Below, piece after piece: positions 7,355-14,021 of a stretch of 15,644 bases of DNA. The stretch lies in assembly GCA_029265255.1 (NCBI GenBank), contig JAJUJQ010000022.1, positions 1-15,644 on the forward strand, given 5' to 3'. The stretch's first letter is position 1, and every line of letters starts with the position of its first letter. Source of the DNA: Spirochaetota bacterium (lineage in GTDB: Bacteria; Spirochaetota; Spirochaetia; Treponematales; Rectinemataceae). The position numbers and the translations under genes were made by a program. The notes below the pieces were generated by a model. It was given only the letters and a program-made list of their open reading frames with translations. It was not told the origin of the DNA and did not search any database.

Positions 7355-8497
7355 ATGAAGAAAGAGAGTGAAGCGGAGTATAGCCTCACATCACGCTGGA
7401 CGGATTGGCAGATGATAGGTGCCATTCTTGTCGTGTCGCTGATCGGCTTGTCCGCCCTCTGGTCGGGATCGATAGGATTCGCCATCAGAAATGGCGGTCC
7501 GTACTCGATAATCGGCAAACAGGCGGCTCTGTATGCCCTGGCGCTCGCCTGTATGGGCGTTGCGGCAATCTTTCCTTTGAAATTGCTCCGCGCCCTGTTG
7601 CCTGTCGCCGTCGTCGTTGGGATCGTCGGATTGGCGCTGCCGATTGCCACCCCTCTGGGCGTGACGATCAACGGGGGGCGCCGCTGGATTGGCATCGGAC
7701 CACTTACGCTGCAGCCTTCAGAGCTGTGGAAACCTATCATGGTCCTCTACCTCGCTTCCTTCCTCGAGAAGCGCAAGGAGCGCGTGGTGGAATCGGGGGT
7801 GGCGACCCTGCCTGCCATTCTCGTGGTCGCGATATCGGCGCTTCTGATCTTTTTGCAGCAGGATTTTTCAACCTCGATCATGGTGCTCGTCATTGCGCTC
7901 GCCATGCTCTTCCTCGCGGGCACGCCGCTCGTGTTCATCGGCAGCCTGAGTCTATTTTCTATTCTTTACGGCGTTCTTATGATCTTCTCTTCGCAGTACC
8001 GCGTGCAGCGACTCGTAGGGTTCTTGATGCCCGACCAACACGCCCACACGGTGAATTACCAGATGTACAGCGCGCTGAGGGCGATTCGTGCCGGCGGACT
8101 CTGGGGCAAGGGTGTAGGCCTTGGGAGTTTGAAGATCAGCTCAATCCCAGAAGTCCAGTCGGATTTTATATTTGCGGCCTTTGTCGAGGAGGTCGGCCTG
8201 GTCGGTGTCGTCGTCGTCATGGCCCTGTGGGGCTTTATTCTGGTGAGGGCGGGAAGGCGGCTTTCGGGGGCGGATTACTTTTCTAAGCTTGCGGGCTTTG
8301 GCCTCATTACGCTTTTGTCATTACAGATACTGCTCAATTTGGCGGTGGTCACAGGCGTTATGCCCACGACCGGGCTAGCGCTGCCGTTCTTTTCCTCTGG
8401 GGGCTCTGCTGCCCTCATGAGCGCAATTTCATGCGGCATTCTGATAAATCTCTCGCGGGGCTGCGGATGTGCAGTGAAGGGAGTAGCACATGGCTGA
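7355..8497 (+). CDS. ftsW: Septal peptidoglycan glycosyltransferase FtsW (SEDS family)
   Basis: FtsW polymerises lipid II glycan strands at the septum, working with a class B penicillin-binding protein. The 380-residue protein has about ten membrane segments and the SEDS signatures GVTINGGRRWIGIG (102-115), QPSEL (120-124), the large-loop motif RAGGLWGKGVGLG (245-257), PEVQSDFIFAAFVEEVGLVG (265-284, with the conserved Asp at 270) and PTTGLALPFFSSGGSA (337-352). The normally conserved QPD(L/F)GT reads QQDFST here (168-173). ATG 7355 is chosen because GAGGGA (7345-7350) precedes it; an in-frame TTG at 7289 would lie deep inside mraY. Position beside ftsQ-ftsA-ftsZ favours FtsW over RodA. The end overlaps ftsQ by 8 bases. 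The gene for its usual partner FtsI is not in the cluster. Confidence 0.94.
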   Translation: MKKESEAEYSLTSRWTDWQMIGAILVVSLIGLSALWSGSIGFAIRNGGPYSIIGKQAALYALALACMGVAAIFPLKLLRALLPVAVVVGIVGLALPIATPLGVTINGGRRWIGIGPLTLQPSELWKPIMVLYLASFLEKRKERVVESGVATLPAILVVAISALLIFLQQDFSTSIMVLVIALAMLFLAGTPLVFIGSLSLFSILYGVLMIFSSQYRVQRLVGFLMPDQHAHTVNYQMYSALRAIRAGGLWGKGVGLGSLKISSIPEVQSDFIFAAFVEEVGLVGVVVVMALWGFILVRAGRRLSGADYFSKLAGFGLITLLSLQILLNLAVVTGVMPTTGLALPFFSSGGSAALMSAISCGILINLSRGCGCAVKGVAHG

Positions 8498-9560
8498 TGT
8501 CGACGTGCAGGAACACATCACTTCAAAGAGAGCGCGGTCGCTCCTCTCTGTCTCCGATACCTACTCGGTCGATATTTTGCGCGCCACGACGCGACGGGAA
8601 ACCTCGGTGCCAGGTATCGGTGTCGCCACACCAGCGCAGAAGGGGCGCGGGTCCAAACCAAAACCCGAACGTCGGAAGGTAAGCCCCATACATCTGGAGT
8701 CTCTGGCCGGGCGAATCGGCCCCGCGAGCATTTCGCCGCTTTCAGCCTCGGCGGAAAAGTTGAGTGAGGCTGTTAAGCCTGCAGTGCAGCGGAAAAAACA
8801 CACAGGCGTGCACCTTTTGCTCTTACTCATGGTCTTGTGCCTCACTGCGGCAGGTCTTGCGGTGACCTTGCCCCGCGTCACCCAAATAGAGGCTGTCCGA
8901 ATCAGTGGACTTGAGACATTGTCGGAGAACGCGATACTCACAGCGCTTGGAGATATCGGCAATGAGAATCTGTTCTCGCTGAATCTGCATGACATCGAGC
9001 GGAGCATCGAGCACAACCCCCGAGTTGCGCACGCGAGGGTGCACAGGGTACTGCCTTCTGCGATCGCAATCGAGATTCAGGAGAGGTCTGCGGTTGCCTC
9101 GATTGTGATCAATACTGAACAGGGCACAAAGTTGGTCCTTGTGGATGGAGAGGGGATCGCCTTTGCATCGATAGACGCCGAAGACTCCAGGAACCCCGAA
9201 CTGCCGGTGATCTCAGGCATTCAATTCGAGCAGTTCAGCCCTGGCCAACGTATGCCGGAGTTGCTCCAGCCTCTCTTTGTTGAACTTGCCGCGATCAAGC
9301 GAGACTCGCCGGAGCTTCTCAGGGCTTTTTCAGAGATACGAGTCGAAAGGATCTCGGGGAGCAGCGTCGAGCTTTTGCTCTATCCCGTGCACATGAAGAC
9401 TGCAGTGCGGCTGCCGCTCAAATTCGACACCGATGCGCTCTGCAACGCGTTGGTCGTGCTCGATATTCTCCGTTCGCGGGGGCTAGGAAATCAGCCCAGC
9501 GAAATCGATTTTCACGCAGGCACTGTCGTATATCAAGCAAAGGAGGCTGTCTCTGGCTGA
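8490..9560 (+). CDS. ftsQ: Cell division protein FtsQ/DivIB
   Basis: The 356-residue protein has the FtsQ/DivIB layout. A long, basic, probably disordered cytoplasmic N-terminus (residues 1-105, with KGRGSKPKPERRK) leads into one membrane helix (about 107-126, HLLLLLMVLCLTAAGLAV). A POTRA domain follows (about 131-198): IEAVRISGLETLSENAI, a middle NPRVAHARVHRVLPSAI and IEIQERSAVA. The periplasmic FtsQ beta domain makes up the rest. FtsQ recruits and restrains FtsL/FtsB and the septal synthase. The ATG at 8490 has AAGGGAG (8477-8483) 6 bases upstream and lies in the 8-base overlap ATGGCTGA with ftsW. Its own stop TGA (9558-9560) lies in a nearly identical 8-base overlap with ftsA. Confidence 0.92.
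   Translation: MADVDVQEHITSKRARSLLSVSDTYSVDILRATTRRETSVPGIGVATPAQKGRGSKPKPERRKVSPIHLESLAGRIGPASISPLSASAEKLSEAVKPAVQRKKHTGVHLLLLLMVLCLTAAGLAVTLPRVTQIEAVRISGLETLSENAILTALGDIGNENLFSLNLHDIERSIEHNPRVAHARVHRVLPSAIAIEIQERSAVASIVINTEQGTKLVLVDGEGIAFASIDAEDSRNPELPVISGIQFEQFSPGQRMPELLQPLFVELAAIKRDSPELLRAFSEIRVERISGSSVELLLYPVHMKTAVRLPLKFDTDALCNALVVLDILRSRGLGNQPSEIDFHAGTVVYQAKEAVSG
9539..9546 (+). promoter_or_regulatory. Ribosome binding site that fixes the ftsA start at CTG 9553
   Basis: AAAGGAGG is a full-strength Shine-Dalgarno sequence, better than most in this window. The only potential start codon at normal distance in the FtsA frame is CTG at 9553, after a 6-base spacer. The same 6-base spacing separates AAGGGAG from the ATG of ftsQ. 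No ATG, GTG or TTG occurs in this frame between the upstream in-frame stop (TAG 9484-9486) and TTG 9712. Confidence 0.8.
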
Positions 9561-10794
9561 AACAAGCATTGTCGCCCTCGATATCGGAACCTCCGTCACC
9601 AAGGCGGTCGTCGGAGGATTCAACGAACATGGCGAATTTGAAGTCATAGGCATTGGCACAGCGCCTTCAAACGGGCTGCGCAGGGGCGTCGTCCTCAACA
9701 TCGAGGGAACGTTGAACAGCATTACCTCGGCGCTCGATGCGGCCGAACTCATGTCGGGAGTGGACATCAGGGCCGTGTCGCTCGCCCTTTCTGGCGCGAA
9801 CGTCGAGAGTTTCAACACCAATGGGCAGATTGCGGTGACGGGCCGTGGAAGGGAAATCACCCAGGAGGACATCGTCAGGGTCCACGAAGCCGCCCGCGCC
9901 GTCTCGATTTCCATGGATCGGGAAATTTTGCACGTGATACCGCGCTCCTACACCGTCGATGACCAAAAAGGAATACGCAACCCGCTGCACATGACCGGCG
10001 TGCGCCTCGAGTGCGGAGTGCACATCATCACCGGTTCCGTGTCGACCGTCCAGAACATGTTCAAGTGCGTCACGAGGGCTGGGTACCGCGTCGAGCAGAG
10101 CTACCTCGGCATTCTGGGCTGTGCGCGCACGGTCCTCACGGAGGACGAGCGCGATCTGGGGTGCCTCCTGATCGATATCGGCGGGGGCACGACCGACTTC
10201 ATGATCTTCTCGGAGAGCGAGCCAGTCTTTACTTCCGCGGTACCCGCGGGCGGCAGCCAGATTACCGGGGACATCTCGATCATGCTCAGCATCCCCGTCG
10301 ATGCGGCGGAGCGTCTCAAAAAGGATTCCGGGGCGGCTTGGTCCGACGCGGTGGACCCGGACGAGACGGTCATCGTGCCCGGCTTCGGGGCAAGAGAGCC
10401 CGTCGAACTCGAGCGGAGAAAACTCGTCTCCATCGTGCAGCCGCGCGTGGAGGAAATCTTCGAGATGGTCAACGAACGGCTCGTGAAGAACGGCCTCAAG
10501 GACCTCATCAAGGCAGGCGTCGTGCTCACGGGCGGATCCGCGCTCCTGCCGCACATCGACGAGTGCGCACGTGCGGTTTTCAATGTGCCTGTCAGAATCG
10601 GCGCTCCGGCTGCACTGAGCGGTTTGGACGTCGAGTATCGCTCTCCCGCCTTCTCTGCCGTGGTGGGCGTGGCCCTCCTTGAGGCAGAGAGAACGGGAGC
10701 CAGCGCCGAATCGGGCGGCAGCAGAAAAAAGACGCGGAAAGGCAGACAAGGTGGCTTTTCTCTCGTGCAATGGATAAAGGACAGATTTTTTTAA
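9553..10794 (+). CDS. ftsA: Cell division protein FtsA (actin-like FtsZ membrane tether), probable CTG start
   Basis: FtsA is the actin-fold ATPase that anchors FtsZ to the membrane and recruits later divisome proteins. From CTG 9553 it is 413 residues, the usual length. It opens with ETSIVALDIGTSVTKAVVGG (3-22), the phosphate-1 motif. The 1C domain follows, then LLIDIGGGTTDF (205-216, phosphate-2), VVLTGGSALLPH (323-334, adenosine motif), and a basic linker ending in the amphipathic membrane-targeting helix GGFSLVQWIKDRFF (400-413). The next canonical start, TTG 9712, would delete residues 1-53 including the phosphate-1 motif, so it cannot give a working FtsA. The CTG start is inferred from frame, homology and the strong ribosome binding site. 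A base error (A read as C) is the alternative. It overlaps ftsQ by 8 bases and lies 21 bases before ftsZ. Confidence 0.93.
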   Translation: MAETSIVALDIGTSVTKAVVGGFNEHGEFEVIGIGTAPSNGLRRGVVLNIEGTLNSITSALDAAELMSGVDIRAVSLALSGANVESFNTNGQIAVTGRGREITQEDIVRVHEAARAVSISMDREILHVIPRSYTVDDQKGIRNPLHMTGVRLECGVHIITGSVSTVQNMFKCVTRAGYRVEQSYLGILGCARTVLTEDERDLGCLLIDIGGGTTDFMIFSESEPVFTSAVPAGGSQITGDISIMLSIPVDAAERLKKDSGAAWSDAVDPDETVIVPGFGAREPVELERRKLVSIVQPRVEEIFEMVNERLVKNGLKDLIKAGVVLTGGSALLPHIDECARAVFNVPVRIGAPAALSGLDVEYRSPAFSAVVGVALLEAERTGASAESGGSRKKTRKGRQGGFSLVQWIKDRFF

Positions 10795-10803
10795 TTTTGG
10801 CCG

Positions 10804-10809
10804 AGGAGG
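10804..10809 (+). promoter_or_regulatory. Ribosome binding site deciding the ftsZ start
   Basis: AGGAGG ends directly before an ATG at 10810 and 6 bases before a second in-frame ATG at 10816. Only the second has workable spacing, so ftsZ is called from 10816 (MAIELVDD) rather than 10810 ([10 protein letters not shown]). Confidence 0.7.
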
Positions 10810-10815
10810 ATGACT

Positions 10816-12063
10816 ATGGCGATCGAACTTGTGGATGACAATGGTATAGGTAGCCCCACTGTGATCAAAGTGATAGGGACAGGCGGTGGCGGCTCGAACG
10901 CCGTCAACCGCATGATTATGGCAGGACTCAAGAATGTGCAGTTCATTGCGGTGAACACCGATCTGCAGGACTTGGGGCGCTCCAAGGCCGAAATCAGGCT
11001 GGGAATCGGCGCGAAGATCACTAAGGGGCTCGGTGCAGGAGGTAAACCTGAGATCGGCGAAAAGGCGGCCGTCGAGGATCGGGATAAGATCGAGCAGGCG
11101 CTGCGCGGCGCCGACATGGTGTTTGTCACCGCAGGTCTTGGAGGAGGCACCGGGACAGGCTCTGCGCCCATCATCGCGCAAACTGCCCGGGACCTCGGTG
11201 CCCTCACTGTCGCCGTCGTGACTAAACCCTTCGCCTTTGAGGGGAGAGTCGTCAACCGCATCGCTGAAGAAGGTTTCGGGAAATTGAAGCAGGCGGCCGA
11301 TACCGTCATCGTGATACCGAACCAGAACCTCCTCAAGGTCGTGGACAAGAAAACGCCGCTCAAAGAAGCCTTCCGCATCGCGGACGAGGTGCTCAGGCAA
11401 GGCGTACAGGGAATCTCCGACCTCATCACCCTTGCGGGGGATATCAACATCGACTTCGCCGATGTCAGGACAGTGATGGAGGGGCAGGGCGATGCGATCA
11501 TGGGCATAGGGGTTGGCAGCGGTGAGAATCGTGCCCAAGATGCTGCAGAAAAAGCCGTCAACAATCCTCTCCTCGACGATGCGCGGATCGAGGGGGCCCG
11601 CAACATCCTCGTCAACGTCACCTGCGGAGAAGACTTTTCGCTCACTGAGTATCAGGACGTCATCGACCTCATCACCTCGAAGGCCGCCGAGGATGCACAC
11701 ATCATCGCAGGCGTGGTCACCGACAGTGCCCTGAAGGACGAGGTGCGCGTGACGGTGATCGCGACGGGCTTCGGGGCGGCCCGCCAAAAACTCAGCGACA
11801 AGAGTCCCTCCAAAACAGGCATAAGCATGCCGCTTGGATCGAGCCGCCCTAGCGAATTCTTGAGCCCCGGCGAGTGGCCATTCCGTGAAGACAAGCCAAA
11901 TCAGGAGCGCGATAGACCAGCCGACGGCAGAGACAGGCCAGCCCCCAAGGAGAATTTCGGCAAGATCAGCTTCGACACCGAGGCTGACGGCGACGAATTC
12001 GATATTCCGACGGCGCTGCGCAACAAACGGCTCATGCCCGAAGATTTCGGAGGCAGACGGTGA
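10816..12063 (+). CDS. ftsZ: Cell division GTPase FtsZ
   Basis: FtsZ is the tubulin-like GTPase that forms the Z-ring. The 415-residue protein has the nucleotide-binding [13 protein letters not shown] (21-33), the tubulin signature GGGTGTG (109-115) and NRIAEEGF (147-154). The T7 catalytic loop is NIDFAD (211-216, with N211, D213 and D216). A hydrophilic, charged linker (about 335-393, rich in D, R, P and K) is followed by the conserved C-terminal peptide [11 protein letters not shown] (395-405), which binds FtsA. The segment before the T7 loop reads ITLAGDIN where many FtsZ proteins have a PGLIN-type sequence. The C-terminus goes on past the tail peptide as [10 protein letters not shown]. 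The stop overlaps the next gene's GTG by 4 bases (GTGA). Confidence 0.98.
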   Translation: MAIELVDDNGIGSPTVIKVIGTGGGGSNAVNRMIMAGLKNVQFIAVNTDLQDLGRSKAEIRLGIGAKITKGLGAGGKPEIGEKAAVEDRDKIEQALRGADMVFVTAGLGGGTGTGSAPIIAQTARDLGALTVAVVTKPFAFEGRVVNRIAEEGFGKLKQAADTVIVIPNQNLLKVVDKKTPLKEAFRIADEVLRQGVQGISDLITLAGDINIDFADVRTVMEGQGDAIMGIGVGSGENRAQDAAEKAVNNPLLDDARIEGARNILVNVTCGEDFSLTEYQDVIDLITSKAAEDAHIIAGVVTDSALKDEVRVTVIATGFGAARQKLSDKSPSKTGISMPLGSSRPSEFLSPGEWPFREDKPNQERDRPADGRDRPAPKENFGKISFDTEADGDEFDIPTALRNKRLMPEDFGGRR

Positions 12064-12938
12064 GCATCCTCGTGCGGCGTTTTCAGGCCTACCTCCTTTC
12101 AAGCAGAAGGCGTTCGGTCTTGACTGCCGACGTCTACATCCGCGAGATAGAGATGCTTGAAAGCTTCCTCGCCCGTCAAGGGAAGACGCCGCTCGATGCA
12201 GGAGGAGAAGACCTCCTTGCCTACCTCGTCGCACGCTCTCAGGCAGGCCTCCAGCGGACGACGATGGCGCGCATCGTCGCGAGTTTGCACTCGTTCTATC
12301 GATTCTGCCTCAGCGAAAAGCTGAGGCCCGACGACCCTTCGATCCAGATCCGCACCCCCCGGCAGGACAGAAATCTCCCCGATGTGCTCGACCCCGAATC
12401 GATCGAGCGTGTCCTCGAAACCATCGACATCACGACTCCCAACGGCCTCAGGGACAGAGCCCTGTTCGAGCTCATATATTCCTGCGGACTGAGAATCTCC
12501 GAAGCAGCCGGGCTTACCTTCCAGCAGCTCTACCTCGAGGAAAAACTGCTGAGGGTGTTCGGCAAGCGCAGGAAGGAGCGCCTTGTACCCTTCGGAGAAG
12601 AGGCGCTGTCGTGGATGATGCGCTATTTGACAGAGGCTCGCCCTCTGCTCGAGAAGCATGGCAAGTCCGATTTTGTGTTTCTGAATCAGGAGGGAAGGGG
12701 TATCTCACGGAAGGGCATTTGGAAACGTTTCAGCCAGATACGCGCAAAGTCGGGCGTAAAGGCGAAGGTCCACACCTTCAGGCACAGCTTCGCCACGCAC
12801 CTGCTCGCGGGAGGGGCTGACCTGCGGACCGTCCAGGAGCTTTTGGGACATACCGACATCGCGACCACGCAGATATACACACACGTCGACGAGGCTTCGC
12901 TCGGCATGTATCACAGAGAATATTTTCCGAGGAAATAG
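12060..12938 (+). CDS. Tyrosine recombinase XerC/XerD
   Basis: Xer recombinases resolve chromosome dimers at dif sites during division. The 292-residue protein has the usual Xer length. The N-terminal SAM-like core-binding domain (about 1-90) precedes a catalytic domain carrying all six active-site residues: R145 ([12 protein letters not shown]), K169 ([12 protein letters not shown]), H238 and R241 ([12 protein letters not shown]), H264 ([11 protein letters not shown]) and the nucleophile Y273 (IYTHV). The C-terminus HREYFPRK is typical of Xer rather than phage integrases. XerC and XerD cannot be told apart without comparing both paralogues. It starts with GTG 12060, 6 bases after GGAGG (12049-12053), overlapping ftsZ by 4 bases. 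This couples its translation to the division GTPase, which suits a septum-linked enzyme. Confidence 0.94.
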   Translation: MSILVRRFQAYLLSSRRRSVLTADVYIREIEMLESFLARQGKTPLDAGGEDLLAYLVARSQAGLQRTTMARIVASLHSFYRFCLSEKLRPDDPSIQIRTPRQDRNLPDVLDPESIERVLETIDITTPNGLRDRALFELIYSCGLRISEAAGLTFQQLYLEEKLLRVFGKRRKERLVPFGEEALSWMMRYLTEARPLLEKHGKSDFVFLNQEGRGISRKGIWKRFSQIRAKSGVKAKVHTFRHSFATHLLAGGADLRTVQELLGHTDIATTQIYTHVDEASLGMYHREYFPRK

Positions 12939-12983
12939 CAGAATATGAAAGCGGCGAGCGCTCTGCGGCGCGTTAATCCTTAC

Positions 12984-12988
12984 GGAGG
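12984..12988 (+). promoter_or_regulatory. Ribosome binding site favouring the downstream dprA start
   Basis: GGAGG lies 10 bases before ATG 12999. The alternative ATG 12945 has a weaker GAGGA (12929-12933) 11 bases upstream. The downstream start is preferred on this basis alone. Confidence 0.45.
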
Positions 12989-12998
12989 ATACTCGAAT

Positions 12999-14021
12999 AT
13001 GGCACACAGAAGGCCGCAGCGTGCCCGCGCCACACTCATTCAGGCAGAGCTCGACCGGATTTCCGCAGCGTTGCCGCCGCTCGACGCTTTTCCTCTGCCG
13101 CTCAGGCTGGCCATGCACAGGCTGCATTTTCTGAGATGGCAAGAACAGATCTTGTTGCTCGAACAGATTCGAGACAGGGAGCATTTCCTCTCCTTGGGTC
13201 TTGCCGAAATCGAAAGCTTTTTGTACCGTTCAATACATGCCCAATTGCCGGACATGGCCCGCGTGTGGGCGCAGGCCGAGCGGGATGCAGAAATAGTGGG
13301 GAGGCTCAGCGCTACATTCATCTCCGTCACCGACAAGGAATATCCTCCACTTCTGCGGGAAATCCACAGGGCGCCCTTCGGCATCTTCGTGCGCGGGGAT
13401 TTCCGTGCCTTGCGCTGGCCGGGGGTGACCGTGGTGGGAACAAGGATGCCCAGCTGGCGCGGGCTCCGCGCCGCGGTGTCTCTCGCGAAGGAAGCCGCGG
13501 ATGCGGGTTTCAGCGTAGTGTCGGGGCTGGCGCGGGGGATCGACGCGGGGGCGCACCGCGGCGCGCTGCAGAGTGGAATCTCGCCTACGATCGCCGTGCT
13601 CCCCTGCGGGGTGGACAGGGTGTATCCGCCCTCGAATGCGCCCCTTGCCGCCGCAATACTCGACGCAGGCGGCTGCCTCGTGACGGAATATCCTCCTGGC
13701 GTGAGCCTCGATCGATATCGTTTTCCCGAACGGAATCGCATCCTCGCAGGCCTTTCCAAGCTCACGCTGATCGTCGAAGCCCCTGAGAAATCGGGGGCCC
13801 TCATCACCGCAGAATTGGCGCTCAGCGAAGGGCGGGATGTCGCCGTTGCCGCAGCCTGTCTCGGCTCTTCCCGAAACGCCGGTGCGGATGCGCTCGCAAG
13901 GGAAGGCGCATGCGCCGTGCACAGTGGCGCCGAGATCGCCGCATTGTTCCATGGAGCAGGTATCTGGAATTGGGCCTCTGCAACAGAAGCGGTACGCCAG
14001 CCGCAACCGAAGGAGTATTGA
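12999..14021 (+). CDS. dprA: DNA-processing protein DprA (Smf)
   Basis: DprA binds incoming single-stranded DNA and loads RecA in natural transformation, but it is also widespread in bacteria not known to be competent. From ATG 12999 it is 340 residues; from ATG 12945 it would be 358. After an N-terminal helical region comes YPPLLREIHRAPFGIFVRG (115-133), the usual entry to the DprA Rossmann domain. The domain carries VTVVGTRMPS (143-152), SGLARGIDAGAH (175-186), AVLPCGVDRVYPPSN (199-213), FPERNRILAGLS (242-253) and SGALITAELALSEGRDV (265-281). VGTR replaces the commoner VGSR. Only about 20 residues follow the Rossmann fold, so the C-terminal winged-helix (DML1-like) domain is missing. It follows the xer gene and abuts topA with no gap, as in many bacteria where dprA and topA are neighbours. 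Confidence 0.93.
   Translation: MAHRRPQRARATLIQAELDRISAALPPLDAFPLPLRLAMHRLHFLRWQEQILLLEQIRDREHFLSLGLAEIESFLYRSIHAQLPDMARVWAQAERDAEIVGRLSATFISVTDKEYPPLLREIHRAPFGIFVRGDFRALRWPGVTVVGTRMPSWRGLRAAVSLAKEAADAGFSVVSGLARGIDAGAHRGALQSGISPTIAVLPCGVDRVYPPSNAPLAAAILDAGGCLVTEYPPGVSLDRYRFPERNRILAGLSKLTLIVEAPEKSGALITAELALSEGRDVAVAAACLGSSRNAGADALAREGACAVHSGAEIAALFHGAGIWNWASATEAVRQPQPKEY

Noticed and set aside
9484..9712. ftsQ-ftsA joined by a programmed frameshift into one protein
   Set aside because: There is no slippery heptamer at the junction, the ftsQ stop is in an ordinary overlap, and the strong ribosome binding site before CTG 9553 explains separate translation.
9667..12234. An 855-codon open frame on the minus strand, antisense to ftsA, ftsZ and the start of xer
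   Set aside because: It is a mirror of GC-rich coding sequence. Its translation is rich in His, Arg and Asp with no recognisable domain, and the plus-strand genes it covers are unambiguous.
12060..12938. The tyrosine recombinase as a phage or integron integrase marking a mobile element
   Set aside because: Its length, its C-terminal HREYFPRK, its overlap with ftsZ and the housekeeping genes on both sides fit chromosomal XerC/XerD. No att-like repeats or cargo genes are present.
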